From Oegoconia quadripuncta (Eukaryota > Arthropoda > Insecta > Lepidoptera > Autostichidae), in NCBI GenBank assembly GCA_949316235.1, contig OX438741.1, positions 26,417,324-26,481,323 on the forward strand: 64,000 nucleotides of DNA. Direction: 5' to 3'. The notes beneath the pieces are model-generated. The model was not told where the DNA came from, did not search any database, and worked only from the letters and a program-made list of their open reading frames with translations. Shown here in pieces: positions 11,367 through 24,123 of the stretch; positions within the stretch are counted from its first letter, which is position 1; the number at the start of each line of letters is the position of its first letter. The position numbers and the translations under genes were made by a program.

Positions 11367-11724
11367 TAAAAAGGAGCAGCGCAGACGACTGACTTTTATC
11401 TGCCCGACTTTTTTCTCCTCTGTGTGCGTTATTGCATAGAATGCCATATACATTCCATAGTTGTTGACAAAATTGTCGGATCTGCAAGGCTACTACAACT
11501 TAGAGCGATTCGAGTGAGAAAGAGTCCCGCGCGACATAGTCTCAGTCTATTGCAGCTTATTGGCTGTCGCTTGATAGCTATCAACTTTACAGCCAATCAG
11601 CTTTGAGAGATGTAGGCTATGTCGCACGCGACTCTATGTCACTCGAGTCGCGCTAAGTTGTAGTAGCCCTGCTGGATTATTTTGTCCGGCAGACAAAAAC
11701 TGTCGTCTGCGCTGCTCCTTTTTA
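11367..11724. mobile_element. Fold-back element (MITE-like), 358 bp
   Basis: Terminal arms 11368-11389 and 11702-11723 are 22-bp perfect reverse complements. Inner arms also pair: GGCTACTACAACTTAGAGCG near 11487 against CGCTAAGTTGTAGTAGCC near 11651, and the GCGCGACATAG / CTATGTCGCACGCG blocks. Nearly the whole element can fold on itself. No target duplication could be fixed. A related scrap (GCGCGACTCGAGTGAGAAAG) lies at 45902-45921. Confidence 0.75.
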
Positions 11725-13030
11725 CACAGGCATCTTCGTTGTTTCTGAAGTACTATTTATGGGACTTGTGTATCGGTGGCGCCATTTATGCACAGTTTTT
11801 TGGGATACAAATTATAGTATGAGAAATGAGGATTCCAGCAACACTTGACGCTGGAATACTCAATTAAAATATTGAATATCTCTTAAACTACAGATACGGC
11901 TACGACTACGGCACAGATTTTTCCTTTGGGTACTGCTTGGCAATGTTTAAGGACAATTTTTTTGGCATTATCGAATTATCTGAATTCCACTTTATGTATT
12001 CTAACATCATGGACGTCATATTTCCGTGCCCGTCGAGACAACCGCTAACAGGGCAGCAAAGTTAGGTAATCTATCAGTTAAATCACTTTATTTCGTCACT
12101 CTAACTAAAGGAATGTCACCTCATTTCCTAATAATTACTCTAAACGGCTCACAAAGGAAGCTGTGGACCTTATAATAAACAAACTCGTTAACTTCGCCAC
12201 TAAACTCGATTACGTGAGAAAATTTGCTTAGTTTGTAGATAGAGGCATCGTTAGTGGACTCCTATAGTTGGTACAGTCGACCACACATCATGGTTCACAT
12301 AAAGTACTTATATAAACCGACCGACCATATAAATGTATGGGTTCAAAGTCCACAAGTAAAACCTAGTGTGTTGTCGGCTGTATGGGTATGGTTATTGTGA
12401 TGGATGACAAACCCTTTAAATGGAGACTTACATTAGCGTTTAACACGGTCACTCTATAATTTTCACTAGGTATCCTGGTGGTATAGTTTGATTATCATAA
12501 GGAAATCAGTTTGAATGTTTGTGTTTTGAACACCTGACTCAAAAAGAGGAATATTATAAACGGAGGAAACGACTTCACGTTTCTATTTTCAAAAGCTGGT
12601 ATTTGAGAGATAGTTCTTAGCCAAGTTTGATGAAAATCGGTTCAGAATATTTAGCTTTTAACATATATTTTCGAAATACCTATTAAATTTATATTTTATG
12701 ACAGTGTATGTACCTACTGACCTTGTGTACTGTCACAGAATTAATATAGTACACAATACACAAACAAAACCAATGAAATTGTTTTCCTTACGATAATCAG
12801 ACTGTGGGTGCTTTTACAGGTATCTAAAGAGTTTTAACTTTAGGTAGGTATTCAAAACTCTAGTGTTTTTAAAAGAGCAACGCTTTGCTTGTTTATTCTT
12901 GTCAGGGGAAAATTGCCTTTTGAACAAGTAGTAGCTTAAAAAAGTAAAACCCGACTATTTTAAGTGTGTACTATGTACCTACAAAATAAAGCAATTTTGA
13001 CTTTGACTTTGTATCATATTTGCTTATGTA
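11725..13030. other. Intergenic, nothing supported beyond a LINE-like tail
   Basis: At 12985-13012, AATAAAGCAATTTTGACTTTGACTTT has the form of a LINE/SINE 3' tail with a short tandem repeat. Otherwise unassigned AT-rich DNA. Confidence 0.4.
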
Positions 13031-13035
13031 CTACT

Positions 13036-13130
13036 GGTTAGCACCTGACCTCAATCACATTTGATGTTAAGTGAAGATGAGGCAGAAGGTGGAAGCATAC
13101 TAACCCGGAAACCCCATCTCTTATTTATCA
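13036..13130 (-). mobile_element. SINE B tail fragment
   Basis: The minus strand reads GGGTTTCCGGGTTAGTATGC then a CTTCACTTAACATCAAATGTG-type tail, as in the full copies at 27920 and 57633. Confidence 0.65.
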
Positions 13131-15475
13131 TTATTTATTATGTTTTAAATTATGTACGCTAACTTGTCGATGAAGGAAACATCATGTGGAAGTTCGGATG
13201 CTTGGGAGGAAAGTCAGATTGAAGGTAGGTGGCACTTGTAAATGGCAAGCTGTAAAATAGGGCACACTTTATTGGGTTCCAAAATAGTTAAAATTAATTT
13301 ATTTTAACTATTTTATATTACAACTATGTGGACAAAGTACGAACAAATTTAAACATTATTTTTATTCTATTATTATTTTATTTATTTATTAAGTTCTTGA
13401 TAAATAGGAAATTGTAGGAACAATCCATATATAGTACCTATGTATATATAGGTTAGTCGAAAATGGATACTAAACTGAAGGGTGGTACTTAGGTATTTTG
13501 AGGAGTTACCATACTTCAAAATATTTATTTCGAAGAAGATATTTTCGACACCCCATACAAAACCGATCCGATCAATTGAACTGATATTATAAAATATTGA
13601 TTTTTTTTGTTAGAAAAAAAATCAATGGAAATGTCTCTGCCCGCGATGCCCAATACGCTGCAGATCTGTTAGATTTCGATAATTCCTTTTTAGCCGACTA
13701 TATACAGCGAAGCCAAGAGGAGGTTATATGTTTCGCGTGTCGGTAAGCATGTATTATGTTACCTCCTACAAGCTATACTCTTTTACCGATTTTAGAAAAC
13801 TCACCATAATACTTCGTCACACATCATAATTTTCTAAGCTAAATAAAAAACGTTTTTCTTCCCTACAATATGAGTATCAAACTATTCACGATGATTCCGA
13901 AAATATTGTAGGTAACGTCACATAGTGCTTTGACTCAATATTGAGTTGTTTTATTACCATAATCGGATTTTTTTATAATGTAGTTTGCAGCTGCCCTGCG
14001 GTGCTCCCATATGTTATCCATATATCTGATGATGCATTCCGGAGACATACTACGAATTTTTTGCCGTTCAATGGATGACTTGTATATATCTGCTAGGATT
14101 ATTTCAAGTTTGTAGTATGTTATATCCTACTTTTAATGATACAAATGCGTTTTTAAGATCTGCATCACCTATGATGCCTTTAAACCGAATTGGACAATAT
14201 TCACCTTTGAATACGAACGATTTATCATCCTGTCGCTACCATGTCGCGGCAAAATATATCAGAATTGAATAATAGATTTACCCAGCAGAAGTGAATAACA
14301 ACATTCAACAATAAACCATTCTGTCACGAGCACAAAAGCAAAAGAACGCAACTAGCGTAACAGATGTGAACTCGAGGAGAAACTGAGCTTAGAGTAAAGT
14401 TGTTCGTTCAGAAAGATAACGTAATTATGCCGGTGTTTCCAGCCGAGAATGTTACCTGCTGTATTCATCCCAGAGGAATCCAATTTATTTTACTGCTGGG
14501 CAAAACGACCTGCTCGGATTTGCTTTTTAAACATTGTTTAAGAACATAGCACTAGCAGGTTTCAATATAATATAATAATAGTGGTTACATTGCAGTTTTA
14601 CATTAAGTTTAGATGCTGTCGGCGAATACATATACAATTATGTATGGTCATATATGTATGTATGACCATGAAAGAAACCTTTCGTAAAGACCAAACTTGA
14701 GCAAGCGCACAAAATATTTTTTGTACACTTATCTCATTACCTTTTATAGCTAATCAATGCCGAGACTTGGCTATATTTATAACAAGAATTGTTTTTGTTG
14801 GGTTCGATTTATGAGACCCTCTAAGTAGCAGTTGACCGCACGCATAGGTTTGTGAAGATGTATCGTGAACTTGGATCTATTTCAAGAGCACTCCAAGTCA
14901 GTCATCGATCGTCTCAATTGCCGCTTCAATTCAACTTGATACCCCACATACGAATGAGATAGGCACTTCAAATTCATAAATAATATATTACATATAAGTA
15001 TATGTTATTTTCTTTCAATATTATCTTACAAGTAGGTATTCTTTTTTACAATTACACATACATGAAACAAAAAATAAGCATCAGTAGCTTGATATTTTGT
15101 TACAATGTATGGCTGAGATACTTGTGCCAGGAGACTCCGCTCTTCTATAACGATTTGCGTATATAAATCAAATATACAATAAAATAAGTAAACCAGAAAT
15201 AGTTGTATATACTAAAAGTGTGTATGTATGTGTGTATAATTATGTGCGTTTATGGATATCAATTATTGAATAGGTATAATGTAGATATATTATGTGTTGT
15301 GTATGTATGTACCTCAGTTTATGTATGTAAATAGGTATAATTATGGATGTGTTCTAAGGTCCTAGGTTCTAAGTTAGTTCTAGCCAATACTCAAAATTTT
15401 ACCGAAATTGTGAAAATTGATTTGCTTTGTATGTGCCTGGTCAATCTGTTCTTAGGAAAATACCTAAATATTGTT
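13131..15475. other. Intergenic, nothing supported
   Basis: No coding signal. TG/TA-rich stretches occur (e.g. around 15215-15340). Confidence 0.5.
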
Positions 15476-15481
15476 TATTGC

Positions 15482-15645
15482 ACCAGAACATTACATATAA
15501 CAAAGTATAAACAATAGGTCATGTATAAAGGCGGAGTTCACCTGAGCATTGAAGTAGGAAACAGAGTAAATTAACTGGAAGAGATCTCTTATAGAGATAA
15601 GCCCACATTTGTACATGACCTATCTGTTATATGTAATGTTCTGGT
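15482..15645. repeat. Inverted-repeat unit, 21-bp perfect arms
   Basis: Arm 15482-15502 pairs with 15625-15645 (21 of 21). A second arm pair, 15514-15525 with 15612-15623 (12 of 12), lies just inside, leaving an 11-nt bulge on one side only. The loop contains GAGATCTCTTATAGAGATAAG. Confidence 0.7.
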
Positions 15646-16470
15646 ATTTACAGTTACAACTTAAGCCTTTTTTAAAGGTTATATACGAATTACTATAATA
15701 TTTTACCTACAACTTTACCATCACTATTATATTTCGTTCATAATTAAGGTGTATGTATTTATTACCATTTATCTCGAGAACGGCTGGCCCAATTTTGTTG
15801 CGGTTTGTTAACAGTTGAGCTGGTGACTACGATGTAGAGCTACGACGTAGCGCGTAGCGAAGTTTGTCGCTATGTACAACGTCGTAGTACAGCAGATGCA
15901 ATATACTTAGCTACATACTTTGCACAGTACCTACCTAGTACCTTCGATTATATTGTCACAAGTGAAATGTAGTCAAACGTCAATTCAGTTAGTCATCTAT
16001 TTTTGAAAATTGGAAGAGTACTCACAATGTTAGGTAATAATTGATAGGCGCTAACTAAAGTAAGTAACCTCTATTGGTTAGGATGCTGACCAAGTTATGA
16101 TATGTAGTTGGATCTGTGAATTCGAAACAATATAATATAAATGAACTATACAAATAAGTTTATATTTTAAAATATTATAATTATTTTGGAGTATGTGGGT
16201 GGACAGAAGGTCATATACCTCTAGTCAACTGACTTCGAAATGAGCCGTTTGTCATGTTTTATAAATTTCTCTGAAGAAGCAAGTACAGCGAGTTAACGAA
16301 AGTCAGAACCTTTATTCATCTCTAGTTCTGTAGAGCTGGAGATGTTCGAGGATTTCTTCTCCATTTTAAAATGCATGTTCTGATTGCTGAACCGTTCTGC
16401 GTGTGGCCGGACACGCGCTTGGAAGGTTTTTACAATTTTACTAGATGAGTAGCTTAGTAGCAAGAGTAGG

Positions 16471-16782
16471 TGAGAGCGTCGGTGGCTCAGCGGTTAAGAC
16501 GCGGTCTCCCAATTTCCGGTCCGGTCCGGGTTCGATTCGTACATGGATGGAAACTCATTGTAGTTTTTAAATTTAATTTAATTACCTATATGTATTTATC
16601 CGACTACTCTTAAACGGTGAAGGAAAACATCGTGAGGAGGTTGCACACCAGAGAAATCAATGGCATGTGAAGTCTCCAACCCGCATTGGGCCAGCGTTGT
16701 GGACTATGTCTCATACTCCCTCATTATATGAAGGGAAGGCCTATATCCTTGCAGTGGGATGTTTACGGTCTGATGATGAGGT
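16471..16782 (+). mobile_element. SINE D, tRNA-headed
   Basis: The head has GTGGCTCAGCGGTTAAGAC (A-box region) and CCGGGTTCGATTCG (B box). The body contains GAAGGAAAACATCGTGAGGAGG and GGGCCAGCGTTGTGGACTATG, and the tail GTGGGATGTTTACGG. A minus-strand tail piece recurs at 46567-46682. It is a SINE rather than a tRNA gene because the body is shared with other copies and continues well past the tRNA region. Confidence 0.75.
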
Positions 16783-18020
16783 GAGTAGCTTGACATAATT
16801 ATAATATTGTACATATCACGAAACTGTATAGACAACGGTATAGAATTAAGTATAAAAGTTATCTACTGTTTAAAGGAGAGTTTTAAAAATTAACTACTGA
16901 ACTCACATAGTGTTCATTCATGTAATAACATTCTGCTAAAAATAGAGTTAGAAAATTATATAACTTATAACTATCTATCGAGTTTTCTAAACTTTATTAC
17001 CTCATTTTTAGGTTTAAGAAAACAAATGAGTCCTGTGAATGAAATTGGGAGCTGCTTAATATTTGAATGCTTTGAACTTTAGATTCAAAGTTATGTAACT
17101 ACTAAAGAAGGCGTAAAATTCGATATCTATAAATTAATTAAATAACTGGACGAAATGGAGATAGAAATAGTTGACATAAAATTGCAAAATGAAAAATGTG
17201 TGCTCTGAAGAAATTCATTAAGAGCGAGCGTAAAACGTTTTGCATAATTTAACAATGGATCTGCTGATCTTGCAATGTTGGGAATTTATAAAGTCAGTAA
17301 TTTTTTTGAGGTTTTATTATCATTTTACAATAGACACCTAAACTACCATATAATATATATTGCAACACTTATTCTATTACTTATGTCTTGAGGCTTATCG
17401 AATTTGAAAATGAATGAATTACAATCATTCCTGGGTCCTGATTTTGGCGACTACATACAGACATTTGAATCTGATAAATGCCTTAACTTAATTATATCTC
17501 ATCGTACAATATATCGAAACTATTTAGATATAATTGATCTAAAATATTTTATAGCTTTTTTTTAAATTTACTGTAGATTATGTTGAATTCGGAGCGAAAG
17601 TTAAGTGTAGAAGTTAACTCCCTTATAATCGTGCTAAGTATACGCATGTTCCAGCTAATAGTATCTAAACTTAGTAGGTATAGTCGACGACACGACGTAT
17701 CACGACAACCATAACAATATCAGTGTAAGCTAGCCGCGCGATTCTGCCGGAAATTGAACGCAGAGGAATCTGCTTATACTGCATGAGTTACGCTTGTCTT
17801 GCGGCCGCGTATAGGTGCATGAATCATTTTAGATGCACATTTTTCGCCCACCTATTTCATGTCAACGCTTCATTCTCTAAGTTTTCCTTCAATACTAATT
17901 GCAATTCCTTAATGGCGATATTATTTAGAATTCGATTCTTTATGTTTGGAATATGATTAATGGTTATTATTATATTTAGGTGTTCAAGTCTGTTTTTGTA
18001 TACCCATTGCTTAAAAGCTG
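16783..18020. other. Intergenic, nothing supported
   Basis: AT-rich, no coding signal or recognised repeat. Confidence 0.5.
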
Positions 18021-18266
18021 CCACCAGGAAAAGATCTCACCTGGCCCATCTGGAAGTCCCTTAGTAGACTTCGGTTGGGCGTTCGCAGGGGCGGAAAATT
18101 CAGGAAGATGTGGGGCTTTTCTAATGATGATAAGCGCGACTGCGTTACCATGCAATCTATGGCGCACTTGTCGTGCCCTGCCTCTCTAGTTTCTTGCACA
18201 GAGAAGGACCTTTTTGAAGCAAACCAAAGAGCCATCGTTTCTAGTTTTTGGGCCAAACTACTTTAG
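18021..18266 (+). pseudogene. LINE ORF C-terminus with zinc-knuckle-like tail
   Basis: An open frame runs to a TAG at 18264-18266. It reads WKSLSRLRLGVRR, then KMWGFSNDD, then SMAHL, CPASLVSC, TEKDLFEANQRAI and FWAKLL. Lepidopteran LINE polyproteins end in this pattern (W..LNR.R.G, then a C..(Q)TM.HL..CP module and an FWA end), recognised from memory. The first Cys pair of the usual Cys/His cluster is largely lost. Only about 75-80 codons remain. The clade is unresolved. Confidence 0.6.
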
Positions 18267-18364
18267 GTCATTATAATTTTTGCCATTGACTCGAAAAGAA
18301 GAAGAAGAAGTCTGTTTTTAATTTTTTTGGCGAACAAATTGACAGGTACCTGATAAATGTTCGA

Positions 18365-18700
18365 TCGGAACCTGATAATGTCACTGCCGTCCACGAACAT
18401 TTGCATCACCGCGTTGCCGACCTATGAGAGCTCTATTCACCCGTCTCTTGAAGGATCTCATAGACCTTGGGTCTTGGGGTATTGTTTACCACATGTGTGG
18501 GAAGTTCATTCCGTAACCTATACGTACGCACGTTTAACCACTGTACGTGATAGAAGTAAAGTGGTTGTTTAACGTTTGTCAAGGGTTCAAGTTGCGTGGG
18601 TGTAGAGTATCTCTGCTCGCATACGGTGATAGAATTGTACTGGTACTGGTAGTATCGAAAAGCTTTTCGAGCTGCCTCGTTCGTAATCATCCCACCTAGC
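18365..18700 (-). pseudogene. Decayed LINE reverse-transcriptase C-terminus
   Basis: On the minus strand, LNVRTYRLRNELPTHVV resembles the [12 protein letters not shown] region of the remnant at 80-470. The plus strand carries GCATCACCGCGTTGCCGACC, the decayed counterpart of that element's 3' end. Frame broken in several places. Confidence 0.45.
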
Positions 18701-21210
18701 ATTTGAATAAATACCTACCTGTATTTGAACAAGGTACGTGATAATGAACCTTCGGAAGTCAGTGTTATTTCAACGCAGTGTTCCTCTGTGGTATCACCAA
18801 ATACTTTACCTATAATAAGTACATTATATCTACCTCTGCCGTAGGTATAGAGTAATGTTATCTCTGCGAAGAGAAGGGTCTTTACGGTACAAGTGCGGGT
18901 GAAATGGAGCCTGCGTTATCTTTGATCGGTGTCACGAGTTCTGTCTGATATAAGTAAATGTAACAATATTTCTTTTCTTTGCTTACCTACTCTACCTTGC
19001 GCATTACACAAACGAGTTACTTCATTATCCAATGTAATTTCTTATTTTATTAAAGTTGTTTTCACATCTTCCCATTTCACACAAAACTGTGATACAAGGT
19101 TAGAATCACAGCAAAGCTATTTTACTGTCCCCCCATCAGAGTAGTTGCTGCCACAAAACTTTATAAGATTTAAGCGTCATTTGTAATGGTCATGGTAATT
19201 ATTTGTTTTAATTCATTCGGTGTTTACCTACTTATGTAACTTGATTGAAATATAAACAGATTTTTTTTTATTAAATCGATATACCGAAATTGTTTTTGAT
19301 TGTCTGAACTTAAAAACAAGTGGCCTGTTTTTTGTGATAATAATAAATTAGGCTCAGCCACACACGTTAGCATTCAAAGTCAGTAAGCTACATGCTCTTT
19401 GTTAAATATACATATTGTTTGTTTTCAAACAAAATTCTTAGGTACAAGGTATTAGATTGGGTATTAAGGAATTCGTTAATCGATTGCGAGACATTAGCTC
19501 AACGTCAAAGCCTAAATAGATAATACTTTTGTATGGTAACTTGCTACGGTATTTAATCCATAAGTTCGGTCTATTGTAAGTCTGTGGCTTCTACCGACTT
19601 CGGCCTACTTAATTCTGCGTTTTTGATGGATCGTCAGTTGATTAGCTATCTATCAGCCTCTTGTTTCGTCAGTCATCGTTGATGAGCATCTACGAGTAAG
19701 TATTACATCGATGTGATACAAGAACAATTTGATTGATCATTTTGTCATGTACGAGAAATAAAAAAAGCAAACCTTTAGCCAAGTTTTCACCATCATAGCC
19801 TTACTCATCCCAACTGTTGGAGGATAGCCTTCACCTTCAGGAATAGTATAGGGACATATTCTAACAGGCAAGTCCAGTGCGGATTTGTGGATTTAGTCAA
19901 GTTATTTATATCCTGTACATTTTTATATTCTATTTTGTAGAACTGTGCCTATTATTTGTAGCTCAAGTAAGGTAATACGAGACCATTTCTTGCAATTGGA
20001 CAAATAGGTTCTAAAATAAACATTGGGATATTGCTTTTGCATATTTAAATAAGATTCTTGAAAACTTGTGTTATTTTGTTTCGCTGGGAAAGGCCGGCCG
20101 CCCGTAACGAAAGAGCAAATATTGGACATTTAATTTTCTTCAAGCTTCCGTTCCGTTGATCGATAGGAAACCGATTCTATATAATTGATTCGACTTGCCT
20201 GGAAATTGTGAATGTTTTATATAATGATATCTGTAAGTTTGAAAATAACCAACTACAAATTTACCTACTAATTGCTGAGTTGTGCATATAATCGATAATT
20301 CATTATTATTTGATATTCATAATTTCAATCATGATTAATGATTTAATAGTAACACTAGCATCAATATGCAGAACTTTCTGATGTATACTTAATAATTAAG
20401 AAACTTTTGTGCTAACCCACCTAATTACTCGTATTGAATTCCGTGATAATAGGTTTGCATGGAAGAGATCGCTGTTAGCGATAAGATCGCCGAATTTGTA
20501 GTTTCTATAAGATATTTAAACGTACCTTCCTTATTTAAACAATAAAGCCTATTTGATTTGATTAGATAATCATTTCGATTGGTAAAATTTTTGTAAAAGA
20601 TCTAACGTTCATCCTTACAGTTAGCTAACTTTTTAAGGATTACAGACGCTCAAGTCTGAGTATTATTGCCATTCGTCCCAAAAAAAGAATTCTCTATCCT
20701 TTTTCAATTTCATCATGACTTGAGTATAGGTGTGTAATACGAGCTTTAGGCTTAAACGGTCTCGTAATGTATGATACTAGCCCACAAAAGAAAACTATTT
20801 AGGAAGGTTAGCCTGTTATTATGGGTTTTTATTGCTATTTAATGGACTGGACTGATAAATATAGTCAATTAGAATTACATAGAGTCATAGAAACACCTAC
20901 CTATAGATGATCCAGTATTTTAGGAGGTCGGCGATTGATTCTACCTCCATACCACTTCATATAGAAACATATTCGCATTTAGTCGAAAAACCTACGTCAC
21001 TGGTCAGCGTTGACAAACAATGGTTAATTTAATATATATCGATCCAGTAGCTTGCTGACGTGGGACAAATGTAAACACTTCTCAGTTTAGTTCAGCATCC
21101 AGTAGCCATCACTGCGGCTTTAAAATGGTTTACATACAAAGTTTGTCAGTTGACCACGGGCACAGAGAGAATCAGTTATTTACTAACATAAAACATAGTT
21201 ACCGAGTGTA
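18701..21210. other. Intergenic, nothing supported
   Basis: AT-rich; short patches (19790-19880; AATAAAGCCTATTTGATTTGA at 20541-20561) look like old repeat tails. No gene seen. Confidence 0.45.
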
Positions 21211-21214
21211 TTTG

Positions 21215-21320
21215 ATGACCTTTTAGTGTAGGTTGTGGATGAAAACTACGGTTGCAGGTTCAAATCCAGTTAGGAGTAAATGCGATGAATCAACATTTAT
21301 TTCTGAGTTCATACATATAT
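21215..21320 (+). mobile_element. Decayed tRNA-headed SINE
   Basis: TTTTAGTGTAGGTTGTGGATG is followed by a B-box-like GGTTCAAATCC, then GCGATGAATCAACATTTATTTCTGAG, which matches the core of SINE C (61670). The tail is missing. Confidence 0.5.
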
Positions 21321-21560
21321 TAAGGTCACGACCGTTATCCCGAATGGGTTGGTCAGAGATATCCGAAACTTTAGTGTTTTGAGTGTTCTAACATAATTGA
21401 AACAACATCCACGGTTCTCTATACAGAAATGAACACGTGACAGCTGAGGAGCCCGTCAACGTTAAAACGTGCAAATTTATAGATGTTTTTTGGTACAAAG
21501 TCCCTTAGTCGCCTTTTACGACACCCACGGGAAGGGACGGGCTGGTTCTATTCTTTTTGA
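21320..21560 (+). repeat. Dispersed repeat E
   Basis: Shared blocks are GGTCAGAGATATCC, CATCCACGGTTC, ACGTGACAG, TAGATGTTTTTTGG, AAAGTCCCTTAGTCGCC and CCCACGGGAAG. The same order recurs at 53130-53390 (plus) and inverted at 49030-49215, with the first block also at 59615-59665. Class unknown. Confidence 0.7.
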
Positions 21561-22023
21561 GTGCCGAAACCACACTCACTACTCATGGATTTTAATATAA
21601 ATATTTATCGAAAATATTTAATTATTATTTGTAAAGGTTTAGCAGCTGGGTCACCTGAGCCAAGGTCTGGATTCTCACTGTGGTTTTGGCGGCGTGAGTA
21701 GATGCCAATGTGGCATCTCATATCAAAGTGTGCCCTGTCCATACTAATGTCGCCATGTCCGTTCTCTTCTTGTCGGTTCAGAATAAACTGCACGACTGCC
21801 TTAAATTGACAAGTGGAAATGACTGTTTAACGTATGCCCCGAAACCTGAAAATACTCGTATGAAAACTACTAGCCACTAATAGTCCTCACCCATTCAACG
21901 ACTGACCGTGTCAGACGTGGCTTTACTTTAATGAATGTGACTGCGGTTGACATGCTCTATAAGTGAAAACTGTAGATAGGTCAATGAAAATAAATTACAA
22001 ACATGGATAAAGTCATATTCATA

Positions 22024-22233
22024 ACCAGCTTTCCGCCCGGGACTTCGTCCGCGTGGGAGGTTTCATCAAAATCGGCTCAGCAAAAACAATTGCCTATTTG
22101 TTCTAATCCAGGTTCTAATCTGTCTACCAACCAAATTTCATCCAAATCCGTCCAACCGTTTAGGCGTGAAGAGGTACAAACATATACATACACACATACT
22201 TTCGCATTTATAATATTAGTTGGGATTAATTCG
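22024..22233 (-). mobile_element. Lep1-like short element
   Basis: The minus strand starts AACTAATATTATAAATGCGAAAG and ends with a CCGCGCGGACGAAG / CGGGCGGAAAGCTGG-type GC-rich end. It contains CGGATTTGGATGAAATTTGG. Confidence 0.55.
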
Positions 22234-22239
22234 CATAAC

Positions 22240-23600
22240 CAAATGGATTTGTACGATATAAGGTTGCTGACTTTCCCCTTTATTTTTAAATAATTATAGC
22301 CAAATACAGTGTTTTACGCTCTACCGCCTTCTTGGAATTTACCAGCATAAGTGAATTTCTTATCTCTTTCTAACTCATTAAACGTTACGGTAAGTGGAGA
22401 TGAAATAGCTTATATTGCAAAGTAAGCAAGATTGTGGTAAGGCCAATCAATTCTTTTTGAATCGACATGCACTCTGTATTATTATTGTAATAATTAGTGA
22501 GATAATAAATCGTTACACATATCTAAGAAAATTACATGATATAAGAATAAGTTGGTTGTGATGTAAAGTATTGGAGAGAAAAAAATAATTATCTTACTTA
22601 CTAATATAATCAACAAGATACATAGAGACATAGAGCTCAAAATTGGCTGTATAAAAACGAGACATTTTCATAATTGTTGTTTTTTCTGTAAGTTTAGGAG
22701 TCCAATGAGGACTTAGCAGCTGATGCTCATAACTCAAGTATTTTTAAGCATTAATGTTTATAGTATTAATGTTTTAGAAATTTTACTGATTATTACAAAA
22801 TTTTGCATTGTAAACTACTATATTGTATTTATCTGTGGTTAAAATAAATTCTTTTTATTCTTATAATTGTTGTTTTTTCTTGTAAACGATTTATTGTAGG
22901 TACATAAATAAACGAAGTTAATCCTAATAGGTTCTGGAAAGTAAGAAAAGTATCAGTTTAAGCAGGGTGAAAATAAAAAATGGGTCAGTAAGAGAATCTG
23001 CCAGAGCCGCTATAATGTACGCTAACCTTCTTTGGCGTTATTTCATAAAATTTAAAAGTATCGAGACAAAAGCTTTATTTCACTTTTTTTTTTTACACCA
23101 TTAATCCTTAGTACTTTCGGGAGCAATTTTTATGTTACAGTGATACTAGATAATGTAAAAAATACACAATTTGTTTTGTTAATTTTAAAATTAATTGCTC
23201 GACAAATAAGAATAATGTAGGCGGTGACAAAAGATTGTCGAATTATGGTTATTTATTTATTTATTTATAAGAAAACCAACGGCGTTACATTTTGTTAAAC
23301 ATGGAATTATAGTATACATAATGTATACTTTAACAGGCATTGTATTCTCAATAGTACAGCGAATAACAGGTTTTCCTTAATTTTACAGATAGTAATCAGA
23401 ATGGGCATCGTTCTAGGTTACAGTTAAGATTAAGTACCTACATGAGTTGGTTGTGAATCTATAAACATAGTTGAACATTATACAATAATAGATTATAAAT
23501 ACCCACTATTCTCCTATTATTTTCCAAAAATAAATTTACAAGTAACGCAATATACGGTGAGGTAAGGTAGGTAGGTATGGTCTACTCTCTGCCAGTTTAT
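22240..23600. other. Intergenic, nothing supported
   Basis: AT-rich, no coding signal. Confidence 0.5.
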
Positions 23601-23603
23601 CCC

Positions 23604-23812
23604 AACTAATATTATAAATGCGAAAGTTTGTGTGTATGCATGTGTGTATGTATGTTACCTCTTCATGCTCACGCGGCTGGACGGTCTTCGGTGAACCTTG
23701 GTGGGGAGACAGATTAGGACCTGGATGAACATTTAGGCTAATTTGCTTTTGCTGAACCGATTTTGATCAAACCTTCCACGCGGACGAAGTCGCGGCCGAA
23801 AAACTAGTAAAT
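23604..23812 (+). mobile_element. Lep1-like short element
   Basis: CAACTAATATTATAAATGCG start, GTATGTATGTTACCTCTTCATGC, and GACGAAGTCGCGGCCGAAAAACTAG end. Closely related to the minus-strand copy at 22024-22233. Confidence 0.55.
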
Positions 23813-23977
23813 AATATATAGATAAATCATTTAATCTAATTTGCCTTCTCTTCAAGCAGTGGTTATAGAACTGAGATTCTAGAACTAGAACTAGTAGAAG
23901 TAGTGGGAATGGAAGATAATTTATCCGGATAGGTAATAGATTGTTACTCGGAAATTTGAATTTATATACATCCATGT

Positions 23978-24121
23978 TTGACGACCTGTTTGGTGTAGTG
24001 GTCAGTCTCTGACTGCTATGTTTAGAGGTCGTGGATTCGATCCCCGCTAGGGTATATGTTTGTATGATGAATATGGACATGTGTACCAGAGTTACGGATG
24101 TTTTTATTCATAATATGTAGG
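23978..24121 (+). mobile_element. SINE A, left part (split by transposon)
   Basis: Head GACGACCTGTTTGGTGTAGTGG with B-box GATTCGATCCC and core GTTTGTATGATGAATATGG. It is interrupted at a TA by the element 24124-25363; its tail resumes at 25366. Confidence 0.8.
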
Positions 24122-24123
24122 TA

